64,000 nt of DNA from Sphingomonas crocodyli (GCF_004005865.1 NZ_SACN01000003.1:62001-126000); one strand, 5' to 3'; shown: positions 44,318 through 53,520, counted from the first letter of the stretch. The notes: generated by a model not told the origin, from the sequence alone. Numbers and translations: made by a program.

Positions 44318-44781
44318 GTCCGCTAGTTCCCTAAAGAGAGCGCGGCCGGTTCAGATCTGGATCTCAGGCGCCGGCCCCTGCCAACGTTAATCCAGCCATA
44401 ACCTTAATATTTGGTATTCGGGGAATGCTTGCAAGGACAGATGCTCGATCGTCCACGTCGGGCACAAATACGAAATGCTGAAGTAGGGGCTCAGCCATCG
44501 ACGCGCACGCCGACTTTCTCGCAGAGGGAACAAACAAGAGCGGCCTCATCCCTTGTTCGAGCACTCACTGGACGACCTTAGCCGCCTGCGCATGGAAAGA
44601 CGGTCCAGTATATGGCCACGCTCAGAGGCGGTCGAGCGTGGCCATACATCATTCGCGGCAATCTTGCCGTAATGCACGTTATCGCATCATGATCTGACTA
44701 ATTCTTAAATGAGCGATCGAACGAAGCTCATGATTGCGCCCCGTCACGTAAGATCATGATCGGACATCATTTATCAGGGCG
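44318..44781. other. Intergenic stretch holding a 13-bp perfect inverted repeat
   Basis: TATGGCCACGCTC (44611-44623) and GAGCGTGGCCATA (44634-44646) form a perfect 13-base stem with a ten-base loop. It is 136 bases after the second mucR gene and may terminate it, or act as an operator; there is no U-run. Two copies of ATCATGAT (near 44685 and 44751) lie in the same region. A 66-codon minus frame at 44364-44564 is not convincing. Confidence 0.55.
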
Positions 44782-45216
44782 TCACTTGCGTGATCGCTTG
44801 CTGCCTTTGGGCAATTCGATCTTCCCGCGGCCTTTCGTTCCAAGGCCATTCTGCTTTGCAAGCTCCGAGCGCCTGATCGCGTAATTGGGTGCTACGATCG
44901 GGTAGTCGGCAGGCAGATCCCATTTTGCCTTATAATCTTCGGGAGTGAGGCCATGAGCAGTAGAAAGATGCCGCTTGATCATCTTCTGCTTCACGCCACA
45001 CTCGAGGCAGGTAATTGTATCCGGGCGAATGGACGCTCGAATTGTAACCGCAGGCTTAAGTTCTTCGACTGGCTGTAAAGTCTCGGTTGAAAGGCCGGCG
45101 ATTGCCCGATGTACCGATTTGATCAAATCCGGCACCGCTGCGACCGATACAGCGTTGTTCTCAACATGTGCAGCTACAATGTTGGCGGTGAAATGGATGA
45201 GACCGTCGGTTTTCAT
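44782..45216 (-). CDS. MucR/Ros-family zinc-finger transcriptional regulator (second)
   Basis: The 144-residue paralogue of the regulator at 42943 opens with HFTANIVAAHVENNAVSVAA. The finger is ITCLECGVKQKMIKRHLSTA with His following. The core is LTPEDYKAKWDLPADYPIVA then PNYAIRRSELAKQNGLG, and the C-terminal tail is basic (ELPKGSKRSRK). The length equals the other copy. It is divergent from the GT4-GH130 locus with about 190 bases between, so it may control that locus; this is inference from position. Confidence 0.93.
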   Translation of the reverse strand: MKTDGLIHFTANIVAAHVENNAVSVAAVPDLIKSVHRAIAGLSTETLQPVEELKPAVTIRASIRPDTITCLECGVKQKMIKRHLSTAHGLTPEDYKAKWDLPADYPIVAPNYAIRRSELAKQNGLGTKGRGKIELPKGSKRSRK

Positions 45217-45404
45217 GCGTCCTCCAAAAAGCGCTACATGCTATTTAGGCTTCAAAGACTGGGAAAACCAGTCAACGATTAAAGCTCGAGCGAATATTGT
45301 GAACTGATATGGCGATAACTGCCACGTCGAGCCCTAGCGACCCCGCGCATCGACCTTGACGGCCATGCCAATCCAATCGTGCTGATTTAGATTAGCAACG
45401 ATCT

Positions 45405-47768
45405 GTGACCGCTGATCCAGCCGCAACTTTCAAAGCCAACACGCATTTAGCCTCGTACATATATCGGTCGGGTATCGGTCGGGCGCTGGCAAGGGACGTG
45501 GCAGTGGATAATTCAGGTCGACGCGTTACCCGCATCGCGATCATTGGTAATCACCCGCCACGAATGTGCGGGATCGCCACCTTCACAGCAGATATTCGTT
45601 CGGCGCTCATCGCGCAGCGGCCGGAATTGCAGGCTGACGTCTACGCGATGGACGAGCCCGGCGGGCTGCATGCCTACCCGCCCGAGGTCGTGTGCCAAGT
45701 CGGACAGTCCGATCTGGCCGACTACCGTGCTGCGGCGCGTCGCATTAACGACAGCGGCGCCGAGATCATCCTGATCCAGCACGAATATGGTATCTTTGGC
45801 GGTCCGGCCGGGGCTCATTTGCTCCAGCTGCTCGACCGTACCCACAAGCCGGTTGTCGTAACGCTGCACACCGTCCTAGACAATCCTAGTCCCGACCAGC
45901 GGACGGTGATTGAAGGTCTGGCCCGTCGCGCCTCAAAGCTTGTTGTAATGGCAGAAAAAGGGCGTCGCTTCCTCGAGGACGTCCACGGGATCGCATCTTC
46001 AAAAATCGTAGTTATCCCGCACGGGGTTCCGGACCGGCCGCTCGCCGACATCGAAACGGCAAAGCGTCGTTTTGGCTATGATGGCCACCATGTCTTGCTG
46101 ACTTTTGGGCTGCTGTCGCCCAACAAAGGCATTGAGACGATCATTCAAGCGCTGCCAGCGATTGTCGCTGAGCACCCCAACACGCTCTATATTGTGCTTG
46201 GCGCGACCCACCCCACTCTGGTTGCCAGAGACGGGGAGGCATATCGCGAGAGTCTGTCGGCGCTGGCCGCCGAGCTCGGCGTGGCTGCGCACATTCGCTT
46301 CGTCAATGAATATACCGAGACCGAACGGTTGCTCGATTATCTCGAAGCCGTCGACATCTATGTCACGCCATACCTCAATGAAGCGCAAATCACGAGCGGG
46401 ACACTGTCTTATGCTGTCGCGCTTGGGAAGCCGGTCGTGTCAGCACCATTTTGGCATGCCGTCGAGATTCTCACATCCGAACTCGGCGCTTTGGTGCCGT
46501 TCGGAGACCATGTAGGCTTTGCACGCGAGCTAAGCGCATTGTTATCTGATGATGATCGGCGCGAGGCCGCCCGACATAACGCATATGCGCTGGGCCGCAC
46601 GATGATCTGGCAGCGCCTCGCCGAAGCTTATCTCGCGATCTTTGATGATGTCGCCTGGGACGGTGCCGTACGTTTACCAATGGCCTATCGACAAGTCGAA
46701 GCGGCTCCCTGTCTCGACGCCATCGAACAGCTCAGTGATCATTGCGGCATGATGCAGCACTCGATTTTCTCGGTGCCGGACCGTAACCACGGCTATTGCG
46801 TCGATGACAATGCCCGGGCTCTGATCCTTATGCACCGCCTCGGCAATGCGCGGGGTGATCGCAGTGAAGCCCTTGCGATCATCTATGCCTCATTCGTTCA
46901 GCACGCGTGGAACAGCGCACGCGGCGCGTTCCGCAATTTCATGAGTTATGACCGACGTTGGCTCGAGGAGGTCGGCTCGGAGGACAGCTTCGGGCGCTCA
47001 TTGTGGTCTGTGGGCGTCACGGCACATGAAGCGCAGCGCCAGGATCTCAGGCGATGGGCGATCCACCTGTTCGATCAGGTCGCGCCCCATGCGCTTGCCT
47101 TGCGCAGCATTCGCGCATGCGCCTTTACAATGCTGGGCGCAACCTCGGTTCTGAAGGTCACGCCTTCTCATGCCGTCGCCCGACTGATCATGGAAAAATT
47201 TGGCGAGCGCCTTCATGCGGAGCTTCTCGCTTATCGTCGCGACGACTGGCGCTGGTTTGAGCCGGTGCTCGGTTACGATAATGCCCGGTTGCCCGAAGCC
47301 CTGATGATCGCAGGCGATATCCTCGAGCGCGAAGCAATGGTAGCCGATGGCCTGGATGCATTGACCTGGCTCGATCTCCTCCAGACCGCTCCCAGCGGAT
47401 ATTATCGCGCGATTGGCACCGAGAGTTTCGGCCGCCGCTTCGCAGCCCCCCTGCCCTATGATCAGCAGCCGCTTGAAGCTTGGGCCAGCATCGACGCGGC
47501 TCTGACCGCCGCCGCTATAAGTGGTGACAGCGGCTGGAATGACGCAGCGATGCGGGCCTGGCGCTGGTATCTTGGCGACAACGATCTTGGCCTACCAATG
47601 GCGTCGATGAACGCTGGCGCTTGCTTTGACGGATTGATGAGCGATCGCGCCAATCTTAACACGGGGGCGGAATCGGTGCTGGCGTTTCAGTTCGCTTGCT
47701 GCGCGATCGCACGACTTCAGGCTGAGGAGATCGTGGAACCATCGCAGACCGAGGCGGTTGCTGTCTGA
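45405..47768 (+). CDS. GT4 glycosyltransferase fused to a C-terminal helical (glycosidase-like) domain
   Basis: Residues about 40-430 are a GT-B retaining transferase: RIAIIGNHPPRMCGIATFTA, VVVTLHTVLDNPSPDQRTVI, LLTFGLLSPNKGIETIIQAL near 225, VDIYVTPYLNEAQITSGTLS near 322 and YAVALGKPVVSAPF. Residues 440-780 form an alpha-helical toroid-like domain (NHGYCVDDNARALILMHRLG; RAIGTESFGRRFAAPLPYDQ; NAGACFDGLMSDRANLNTGA) reminiscent of (alpha/alpha)6 barrels. Cytosolic, no signal. A GH130 gene follows 28 bases later and a second GH130 converges. In this company the product is probably a mannoside. Start GTG 45405 lacks a clear ribosome site; GTG 45504 is an alternative. Confidence 0.85.
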   Translation: MTADPAATFKANTHLASYIYRSGIGRALARDVAVDNSGRRVTRIAIIGNHPPRMCGIATFTADIRSALIAQRPELQADVYAMDEPGGLHAYPPEVVCQVGQSDLADYRAAARRINDSGAEIILIQHEYGIFGGPAGAHLLQLLDRTHKPVVVTLHTVLDNPSPDQRTVIEGLARRASKLVVMAEKGRRFLEDVHGIASSKIVVIPHGVPDRPLADIETAKRRFGYDGHHVLLTFGLLSPNKGIETIIQALPAIVAEHPNTLYIVLGATHPTLVARDGEAYRESLSALAAELGVAAHIRFVNEYTETERLLDYLEAVDIYVTPYLNEAQITSGTLSYAVALGKPVVSAPFWHAVEILTSELGALVPFGDHVGFARELSALLSDDDRREAARHNAYALGRTMIWQRLAEAYLAIFDDVAWDGAVRLPMAYRQVEAAPCLDAIEQLSDHCGMMQHSIFSVPDRNHGYCVDDNARALILMHRLGNARGDRSEALAIIYASFVQHAWNSARGAFRNFMSYDRRWLEEVGSEDSFGRSLWSVGVTAHEAQRQDLRRWAIHLFDQVAPHALALRSIRACAFTMLGATSVLKVTPSHAVARLIMEKFGERLHAELLAYRRDDWRWFEPVLGYDNARLPEALMIAGDILEREAMVADGLDALTWLDLLQTAPSGYYRAIGTESFGRRFAAPLPYDQQPLEAWASIDAALTAAAISGDSGWNDAAMRAWRWYLGDNDLGLPMASMNAGACFDGLMSDRANLNTGAESVLAFQFACCAIARLQAEEIVEPSQTEAVAV

Positions 47769-47795
47769 ACGCGACGCTTTCGGGAGGGCCGGGAA

Positions 47796-49077
47796 ATTCT
47801 TCAGGACGTCACCCACGCGCCGCTGCGTTTGCAGGCCGATGCCTCGCGTGTGGTGGTGCGGCCGTTTTTTATCCCCTTTGATCCGGCCAATCCGTCAAAA
47901 GGTCGAGTAGGCCGCATTATCGAACAGGTTCTTGCGCTCGACGAACAGCAAGCCGAGCACGAACTGCAAGCGGTATTGCGCGATTTCGAGGCTCGTCACT
48001 GGCAGACGCGCAATGTCTTCAATCAGAGGTACGACCATATTGCGCACGCGGTCGGATTGAATGGGGGCATCTCGGCGATCAAGCACCAATTGATCGGCGC
48101 CTATTTCTGCCACGAATATAGCTATGCCGCCGCGGCATTGATGAAATCCCAGCATCGTTCGCCATCCCGATCAGACCGGCCTGTCAAAGGGATCACAGCG
48201 GATCATAATGTCGCTGCGCGCAGTCGGCGAGGGACACATCAGTTCGATCGCCTTTCGCGAGGGCATCTTGTCGCCCGGTAGCCATTTTGCCCTCGGGCCG
48301 GAGCCTCCCTTTGCGACCGCCGCCACATTGCTTGGTCACGAACAGCCGGTGAACGAGATCATCGAAATCCATCGTCACCAGGATTCGACGATTTCGGGCA
48401 CATTGATCTTCCCGATCACTGCTGCGCAATCGAACGGCCTTGAGGATCTTCGCCTGCTCGAGTTCACGCACGATGATGGGCGCCACGAGTGGATTGGCAC
48501 CTACACCGCCTATGATGGGCGTCAGATCCGCTCAGAGTTTCTTCGCACCGAAGATTTTCGCAGTTTTCGAATGCAGCCAATTCGGGGATCGGCCGCCCGT
48601 AACAAAGGAATGGCCCTGTTCCCCCGGACCATTGCTGGCCAATATCTCATGATCGGCAGGCAAGACGGCGAAAATCTCTTTCTTATCAAATCTGACACTA
48701 TCGACGAATGGAGCGAAGGTGAGCTGCTGCTCGCGCCCAAATATCCCTGGGAACTGGTCCAGATCGGAAATTGCGGCGCCCCTATCGAACTAGATGACGG
48801 CTGGCTGGTACTCACACATGGCGTTGGAGCTATGCGCAAATATTCGATCGGTGCGATCCTGCTCGACAAGGACGACCCTTCGAAAATTATCGGCCGGACA
48901 CCTAACCCGCTTCTCGCTGCTGCGGACGAGGATCGTGAGGGCTATGTCCCCAACGTCGTCTACACGTGCGGCGCTATCCGTCATGAGGATCTGCTGTTCA
49001 TGCCCTATGGCGTCGCTGACAGCTCGGTTGCGTTCTGCTTCGTTCCGATCGCATCCCTGCTCAAGGCTATGAGCTGA
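47796..49077 (+). pseudogene. GH130 mannoside phosphorylase/mannosidase, frameshifted by one base
   Basis: The N-terminal part reads LQADASRVVVRPFFIPFDPA and LIGAYFCHEYSYAAAALM. The frame then shifts at AAA 48144-48146: dropping one A gives NPSIVRHPDQTGLSKGSQRI and joins MSLRAVGEGHISSIAFREG. The rest is intact: LEDLRLLEFTHDDGRHEWIG with TYTAYDGRQIRSEF, WELVQIGNCGAPIELDDGWL and YVPNVVYTCGAIRHEDLLFM. The corrected length (about 426 residues) fits GH130. The annotatable frame from 48208 alone lacks the N-terminal third. The start is unclear: TTG 47829 has no ribosome site, while ATT 47796 lies seven bases after GGGAGGG. These enzymes phosphorolyse or hydrolyse beta-mannosides. Confidence 0.8.
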
Positions 49078-49079
49078 AA

Positions 49080-50210
49080 TCAGTCGAACAACGTTTTTGG
49101 GATGTGGGTGACGCGGCATGCGAGGTCGGCTTCACCTGATGCCACCACGTAGATCTGCTCATGATCGACGATTCCTGTCGTGAAGACGACATCGCGCAGG
49201 TACATCTGATCCTCGATCGGCCGGGTCAGCACCGGACTGGGCTCAATCAGAGGCCGGTGGTCGGTCCGCAAGGTAATCGACGGGTCATCACGATCCAACA
49301 GCGACCAATATGTCCGGTAGATACCGACTATCTCTTTTGGCTCAACACCGTGCCAGAGTGTCAACCAGCCGCCCTTGGTCAGGATTGGCGGTGCCCCGCC
49401 CCCGATCCGCGCGGTCGCGACCGTACCTGCATGTGGTCGGATCCCCGGGGTCTCACACGGCTTCCAGTGTAAAGCATCGGGTGAACTCGCCAGATTAATC
49501 GAAGGCCCGGCTCGCCACTCGCTATCGGGTGGATAGGCGAAATAGAGATCACCGAGCGGTCGCGTCTGCGCCCAATATTTTCCTGCAATCGTCCCTTCAA
49601 AGATCAGCATATCCTTATTCTGATGATCGAGAACGATCCCCTCGAGTGTCCAGTCGAGCCCGTTCGCCGAGCTATAGAGCGTCGTCGAATGGCGCTCGGG
49701 GCTGACCGAGCAGGTCGTCATGAGATAGCGGTCACCCACCCGGCTGATCCGCGCATCTTCCACGCCATAACATTGATAGTTGCGCTGCGGCGCGATGGCC
49801 CTGTCATAGTGAAATGTCACGATCTGCAGCCCATCTGGGCTCATCTCGACAGGCAGCAGCCACGACAGCGAGGTCAGGGCCATGATTTTCCACCCCCCTG
49901 CCCGCAACATGAACTTGCGAGGGTCGGCGGTCTCGGTCAGTTCCAGTGGCCACGCATCGAGGCAATATCCCCCCTCGCACCAGCGAATAGCGTGGACATG
50001 GCCGCCTCGAACCGGCGTGCGCAGCGCCTCGGCAACCCGCACCATCATGAGCAAATTGCCGTTGGCCAGCCGCGTCAGGCCGGGGTTGAAGGCTCCAAGC
50101 ACATAGGTTTCGGCATCGATCGCTCCGGCGAGCGGCGATCGCGACAAGTCGATATCGTCCGGAACGAGCACCAGCCGATCGACTTCATATCTCGCACCGC
50201 TCTTGCTCAT
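49080..50210 (-). CDS. GH130-family beta-mannoside phosphorylase/mannosidase-like enzyme (second)
   Basis: The 376-residue five-bladed propeller protein contains ETYVLGAFNPGLTRLANGNL, LMMVRVAE, CYGVEDARISRVGDRYLMTT with the G-x-E-D-x-R catalytic-region motif near residue 155, MLIFEGTIAGKYWA, SSPDALHWKPC and GGWLTLWHGVEPKEIVGIYR. GH130 enzymes act on beta-1,4- or beta-1,2-mannosidic bonds, often releasing mannose-1-phosphate. No signal peptide, so cytosolic, matching the GT4 partner. It converges with the other GH130 gene with only two bases between stop codons. Subfamily and linkage specificity cannot be decided here. Confidence 0.88.
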   Translation of the reverse strand: MSKSGARYEVDRLVLVPDDIDLSRSPLAGAIDAETYVLGAFNPGLTRLANGNLLMMVRVAEALRTPVRGGHVHAIRWCEGGYCLDAWPLELTETADPRKFMLRAGGWKIMALTSLSWLLPVEMSPDGLQIVTFHYDRAIAPQRNYQCYGVEDARISRVGDRYLMTTCSVSPERHSTTLYSSANGLDWTLEGIVLDHQNKDMLIFEGTIAGKYWAQTRPLGDLYFAYPPDSEWRAGPSINLASSPDALHWKPCETPGIRPHAGTVATARIGGGAPPILTKGGWLTLWHGVEPKEIVGIYRTYWSLLDRDDPSITLRTDHRPLIEPSPVLTRPIEDQMYLRDVVFTTGIVDHEQIYVVASGEADLACRVTHIPKTLFD

Positions 50211-51148
50211 GATTCCACCAGTCGCCTGTGATAAGGATCATGTCCGCCAGATCGCTTGGCTGCCGACATCTTTGGCTACCAAGACGAAGCTGCGGTTTTG
50301 CCGTTCCGGCATTCTCAAGAACTTTTCAGCCTGACCGTCGTGCAAGTTCATGATGCGGAGCTGCCGCGAACGAAAAAGACATTGATGCAAATCAGTTAGC
50401 GGCAGCGCCGCCGCAACCGCCTGCCATCAAGTTTGTTTTCTGACCCACTCCGAAAACATGAGGATAGATGATGGCAACCCAATTCCAGCGTGCGGCACGG
50501 CCCTTTCAGTTTCGGCTCATAGTCTCAACGCGGACCCTCACTCTGAAGAGACGAACGCCTAGCTCCCGCTTTTTTGTCGATGATTAGCGGCAACTGTGGA
50601 CGAGCGTTTCAAGTGTCCGAAATCTTGAGCGTGGCCGTCAGCAGGACCACCACGGCGCCCTCGGTAGGGACGATCGCAATCTGCCGGATATCGCCTGCCC
50701 CCACGCCGAAACATTAAGCGCAGATTGGTGCGTATTGTATCGCCCCACCAACAATACTGGCATGAGGCACATCAGCCGCGCCACGCCCGCAGGCTTTTTC
50801 TCGTCTCTGACCATAGCTCAACCCGTCAGAGCCACTCCGATTCAATTGGTGCTGTATCGTGACAAGGCGCAGGTGGAGATTGGTCCAACCAAAGATATCT
50901 AGCAAGACCGTGGCACGCCTTGGAACCACGTTGACTTCGACGGGTTGTGCCCATTGAGGTCGTAGCCCATTCCCGCTCCGCGATCTCTCCACTCAGGGCC
51001 CGCCTGGCAGTCCCCCCGCTAGGCGGGCCTTATGATTTGCGAATCTTTTGGCGTGGTGCCCCGTTCTACGGTGGCCAACACCTCGCGCGGCGGATAGATA
51101 GTCAGTTCTCATGAACTCGATCTTCTGACTCTGCCAGCCGGCCAAAGA
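50211..51148. other. Gene-free stretch with one GC-rich hairpin
   Basis: No supported gene in over 900 bases. GGCCCGCCT (50997-51005) and AGGCGGGCC (51021-51029) form a nine-base stem followed by TTATGATTT, a possible weak plus-strand terminator without an identified gene before it. The frames present are short and overlap. Confidence 0.5.
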
Positions 51149-51876
51149 ATGGCCGATTCAGTATCGGTCTTCGATTGGCGCTCAACCTCGTGGGGAGCTC
51201 CCGAAGGCTGGCCAATCGTGGTGCGCACGACAGTCGATCTCATGCTCGCGTCGCGCTTTGCGATGTTTATCGCCTGGGGTCATGATCGGACTTTCCCATA
51301 TAACGATTCCTCCGCGCCTTTTGTTTGCACGGCACAGCCAGGCGCTGGATCAGCCGATGCGCGAGGTCTGGCCCCAAAAATGGGACGACCTCGGCCCCTA
51401 ATCGATCGGGCGCTGGCCGGCGGAACCGTCGCGGTTGAAGATATGCCGCGGCCATGACCCTCAATGGCGACGCCGAGGAGACGTGGTGAAGCTTTTCCTG
51501 CGCTGCGATCGATGAGTCTACCCGCGGTAAGAAGCCTCTTGTACCCGAACATCGGGTTTTGCAGGCCGATGGCGCGATCGGAAGGACATTTTCGCGTGAA
51601 GTGCCAATCCTCAACGGGTCAGGCGTGATCGTGGAATGGTTCGGCACCGCGGCCAATATCACCGAGCAGCGAACGTCGCGTGAGGCCCTTGCGACCAGCC
51701 GGGAGAAACTCGAACTGGTAACGCGCGGCGCGAACCGGCCAGCCCAAACTGGGCGGCTGGAGTCGGACGACCATTGCCGCGAGCTCGTTGGTCTGAGACC
51801 GGCAATGCTGCGCACCCTATGCACGGTTCTAGAGCCAAATCGCCGACTAGCGTGTAATCGCAAAGTAAGTCGGTGA
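51149..51876 (+). pseudogene. Decayed PAS-type sensor histidine kinase, N-terminal part
   Basis: The start VFDWRSTSWGAPEGWPIVVR with TTVDLMLASRFAMFIAWGHD is the typical N-terminus of multi-PAS hybrid sensor kinases. After frameshifts the pieces PMREVWPQKWDDLGP, IDRALAGGTVAVEDMP and MTLNGDAEETW continue the same domain. QADGAIGRTFSREVPILNGS then GVIVEWFGTAANITEQRTSR is the end of a PAS domain running into the linker helix. The HATPase and receiver domains are gone. At least three frame changes and an internal deletion exist. It is therefore non-functional as a kinase. Confidence 0.75.
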
Positions 51877-52063
51877 AAGACGGCGCGTCGATGCAGCTGC
51901 ACTCTGTCGACCTGCCTGGCGTCCGGTTGAGCGAGTGAAGCCGAGCGATTGCCCGGCCGCCCGGACATCCGCTCTCAAATGCGCGGCGATACGAAGGCTT
52001 TCGAGCGGAGCAACAGCAGTGCTGATCCATCGGTGGCGCTCAAGAATGACAAGCCAGTGACGT

Positions 52064-52240
52064 TCAAAGGCCGACAAATGGCGCGGTCAAGGCATAGAGA
52101 ATTGCGATGGATAGCCCGGCGAACAGCGCAAGCGTACAGGCTGCCCCTCGGTGTCCACGACGTATTTCGATGACGGCGAAGGTAGTGGCGAGCGCCGCAA
52201 GCAATAGAAAGAGGGGGATCGCAGCAATCCGCACCACCAT
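52064..52240 (-). CDS. Small two-helix membrane protein (58 residues)
   Basis: ATG 52238-52240 opens MVVRIAAIPLFLLLAALATT then FAVIEIRRGHRGAACTLALF and AGLSIAILYALTAPFVGL with TGA at 52064. Two hydrophobic helices are separated by a basic turn (E-I-R-R-G-H-R-G). The composition is convincingly protein-like. The ribosome site is weak (AAGG adjacent to the ATG), so a downstream GTG may be the true start. No family recognised. Confidence 0.5.
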   Translation of the reverse strand: MVVRIAAIPLFLLLAALATTFAVIEIRRGHRGAACTLALFAGLSIAILYALTAPFVGL

Positions 52241-52546
52241 CCTTGGGGCCTGCCTCTACTGATGCCGATCGATACTTTGCACGACCTGCATCGTGCATGC
52301 TCTGTTGACGCCTAGTCATTCACTCGCGCCCGAAGTCGTCAATGCATGTTTGGGCCGGAGATGTTGCCCAGGCCAGGCAGGAGGCCTGCGTTGAACAGAA
52401 TCGTGAAACGTTGGCGACACTGGTCCCATCATGCGTTCGACCATTTTCTGGATCGAAATGTGTGTCGCGGCTTATGGCTGATGTTAAGGTCGTCGCGAAA
52501 AGTAGCTTTTTGGCGGTTGCATAGAAGAGTCTAGAAGGGGGAGTCT
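52241..52546. other. Intergenic stretch, no supported gene
   Basis: Just over 300 bases between a minus-strand and a plus-strand small gene. Two overlapping 60-codon plus frames are Arg/Cys rich and unlike proteins. It ends with AAGGGGGAG, the ribosome site of the next gene. Confidence 0.5.
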
Positions 52547-52822
52547 ATGCCAGACACGATCGTCGAAAAGGTCGCACGCGCGCTTTGCCGCGCCGAGGGC
52601 GGCGCTCCGACTATGCCAATGAACGGCAAGTCATTATGGCAGCACTATGTGCCGGTCGCTCGCGCCGCGATTATTGCGATGCGTGAACCCAGCGAGGCGA
52701 TGAAAACTGCAGGCGCTGAGGAGGGCGGATTTGCAGGCTATTACGGAGACGATCCTGAAAACAGGACTGCAGCCCAAATGGTCTGGCATGCAATGGTAGA
52801 CATGGCGCTCCAGGAGGGCTGA
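52547..52822 (+). CDS. Hypothetical protein (91 residues)
   Basis: A strong AAGGGGGAG ribosome site precedes ATG 52547. The protein begins TIVEKVARALCRAEGGAPTM and continues WQHYVPVARAAIIAMREPSE, AMKTAGAEEGGFAGYYG and VWHAMVDMALQEG. This layout (short E-x-V-A-R-A-L-C opening, VARAAI-x-AMREP, W-x-A-M-V-D-x-A-L end) recurs in small proteins of alphaproteobacteria and their phages. No catalytic motif is recognisable. Cytoplasmic. Confidence 0.75.
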   Translation: MPDTIVEKVARALCRAEGGAPTMPMNGKSLWQHYVPVARAAIIAMREPSEAMKTAGAEEGGFAGYYGDDPENRTAAQMVWHAMVDMALQEG

Positions 52823-53015
52823 AGCGAAGCGTACGGGTGGGTGAAACTATGCTCTCGTCATGCAAGAGGTTTAAATCCTCGCTGACGATTGTCTCCTACC
52901 GCAGATCTCACAGGCTTTTCGAGCTCTGACAGCTTCCGCATGTCGATCTTATCCTATACAGGTTAATCCGGTGCTATGATCGGGCTCGACGCGGCCATTT
53001 AGCGGGGGGCAGAAT

Positions 53016-53243
53016 TTGATATTGGAGGTCGGCATTGGCGCGTCTCATTGGGCTGCCGCCCTTATCATATTTCTGTCTGTGTCAGGGTTGGTGGCCGTAA
53101 TTGCGTTCTGTCGTACCAGCTCACCGTTGGCGATTGTGGATCCGGCTTGGCCAGATCCCGCACCGCCTCTTCATCGTGACGTCTGGCACGACAAAAAGGT
53201 AGAGCGCCGCCGCTCTAAAGCGGATCTTTCGATCGACCGCTAG
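53016..53243 (+). CDS. Small membrane protein with one helix, tentative
   Basis: TTG 53016 follows a GGGGGG tract and opens a 75-codon frame with one helix, WAAALIIFLSVSGLVAVIAF, and a charged C-terminus WHDKKVERRRSKADLSIDR. The hydrophobic segment and sharply basic tail look real (type N-out helix). No family recognised. An ATG start is lacking, which lowers confidence. Confidence 0.4.
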   Translation: MILEVGIGASHWAAALIIFLSVSGLVAVIAFCRTSSPLAIVDPAWPDPAPPLHRDVWHDKKVERRRSKADLSIDR

Positions 53244-53340
53244 GCCGCCTCTCACGACAGGCTCACGTCCTTTGTTAAGTTATTCTGGCGGGATGTAGTG
53301 CAAAGAGAAACCACAATTTCACAGTAATCTGAGCATATGT

Positions 53341-53520
53341 CTATGTGTCGTTGCGCGACGCCTGGGCGCGGCCTTCCTCCCGCCGCAATGCGAGCTTGCG
53401 CAACCGCATTCGAAGATCATCACCGCGCTTGCGGATATTGGCTTGCTCCTCGGCAAGGCGCGCCAATTTCGTTGCAGCCTGAGCTTCGCTGTATCTTTCC
53501 ATGAGTGGTGAAAAGCTCAT
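53341..53520 (-). CDS. Small coiled-coil protein (paralogue of 59267)
   Basis: The 59-residue protein consists of SFSPLMERYSEAQAATKLAR, LAEEQANIRKRGDDLRMRLR and KLALRREEGRAQ. It is a long charged helix with heptad spacing of Leu. The opening S-x-S-x-x-MERYSEA and the closing R-R-x-L are repeated in the gene at 59267, so the two are paralogues. ATG 53520 is eight bases after GGAT; an internal ATG at 53502 is the alternative. Cytoplasmic; function unknown. Confidence 0.6.
   Translation of the reverse strand: MSFSPLMERYSEAQAATKLARLAEEQANIRKRGDDLRMRLRKLALRREEGRAQASRNDT

Noticed and set aside
44364-44564. 66-codon minus-strand frame
   Set aside because: Weak ribosome context and no family pattern; ambiguous composition.
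52840-52885. tRNA-like T-arm (GAGGTTTAAATCCTC)
   Set aside because: The stem-loop looks like a T-arm, but no D-arm, anticodon arm or acceptor stem can be fitted around it.
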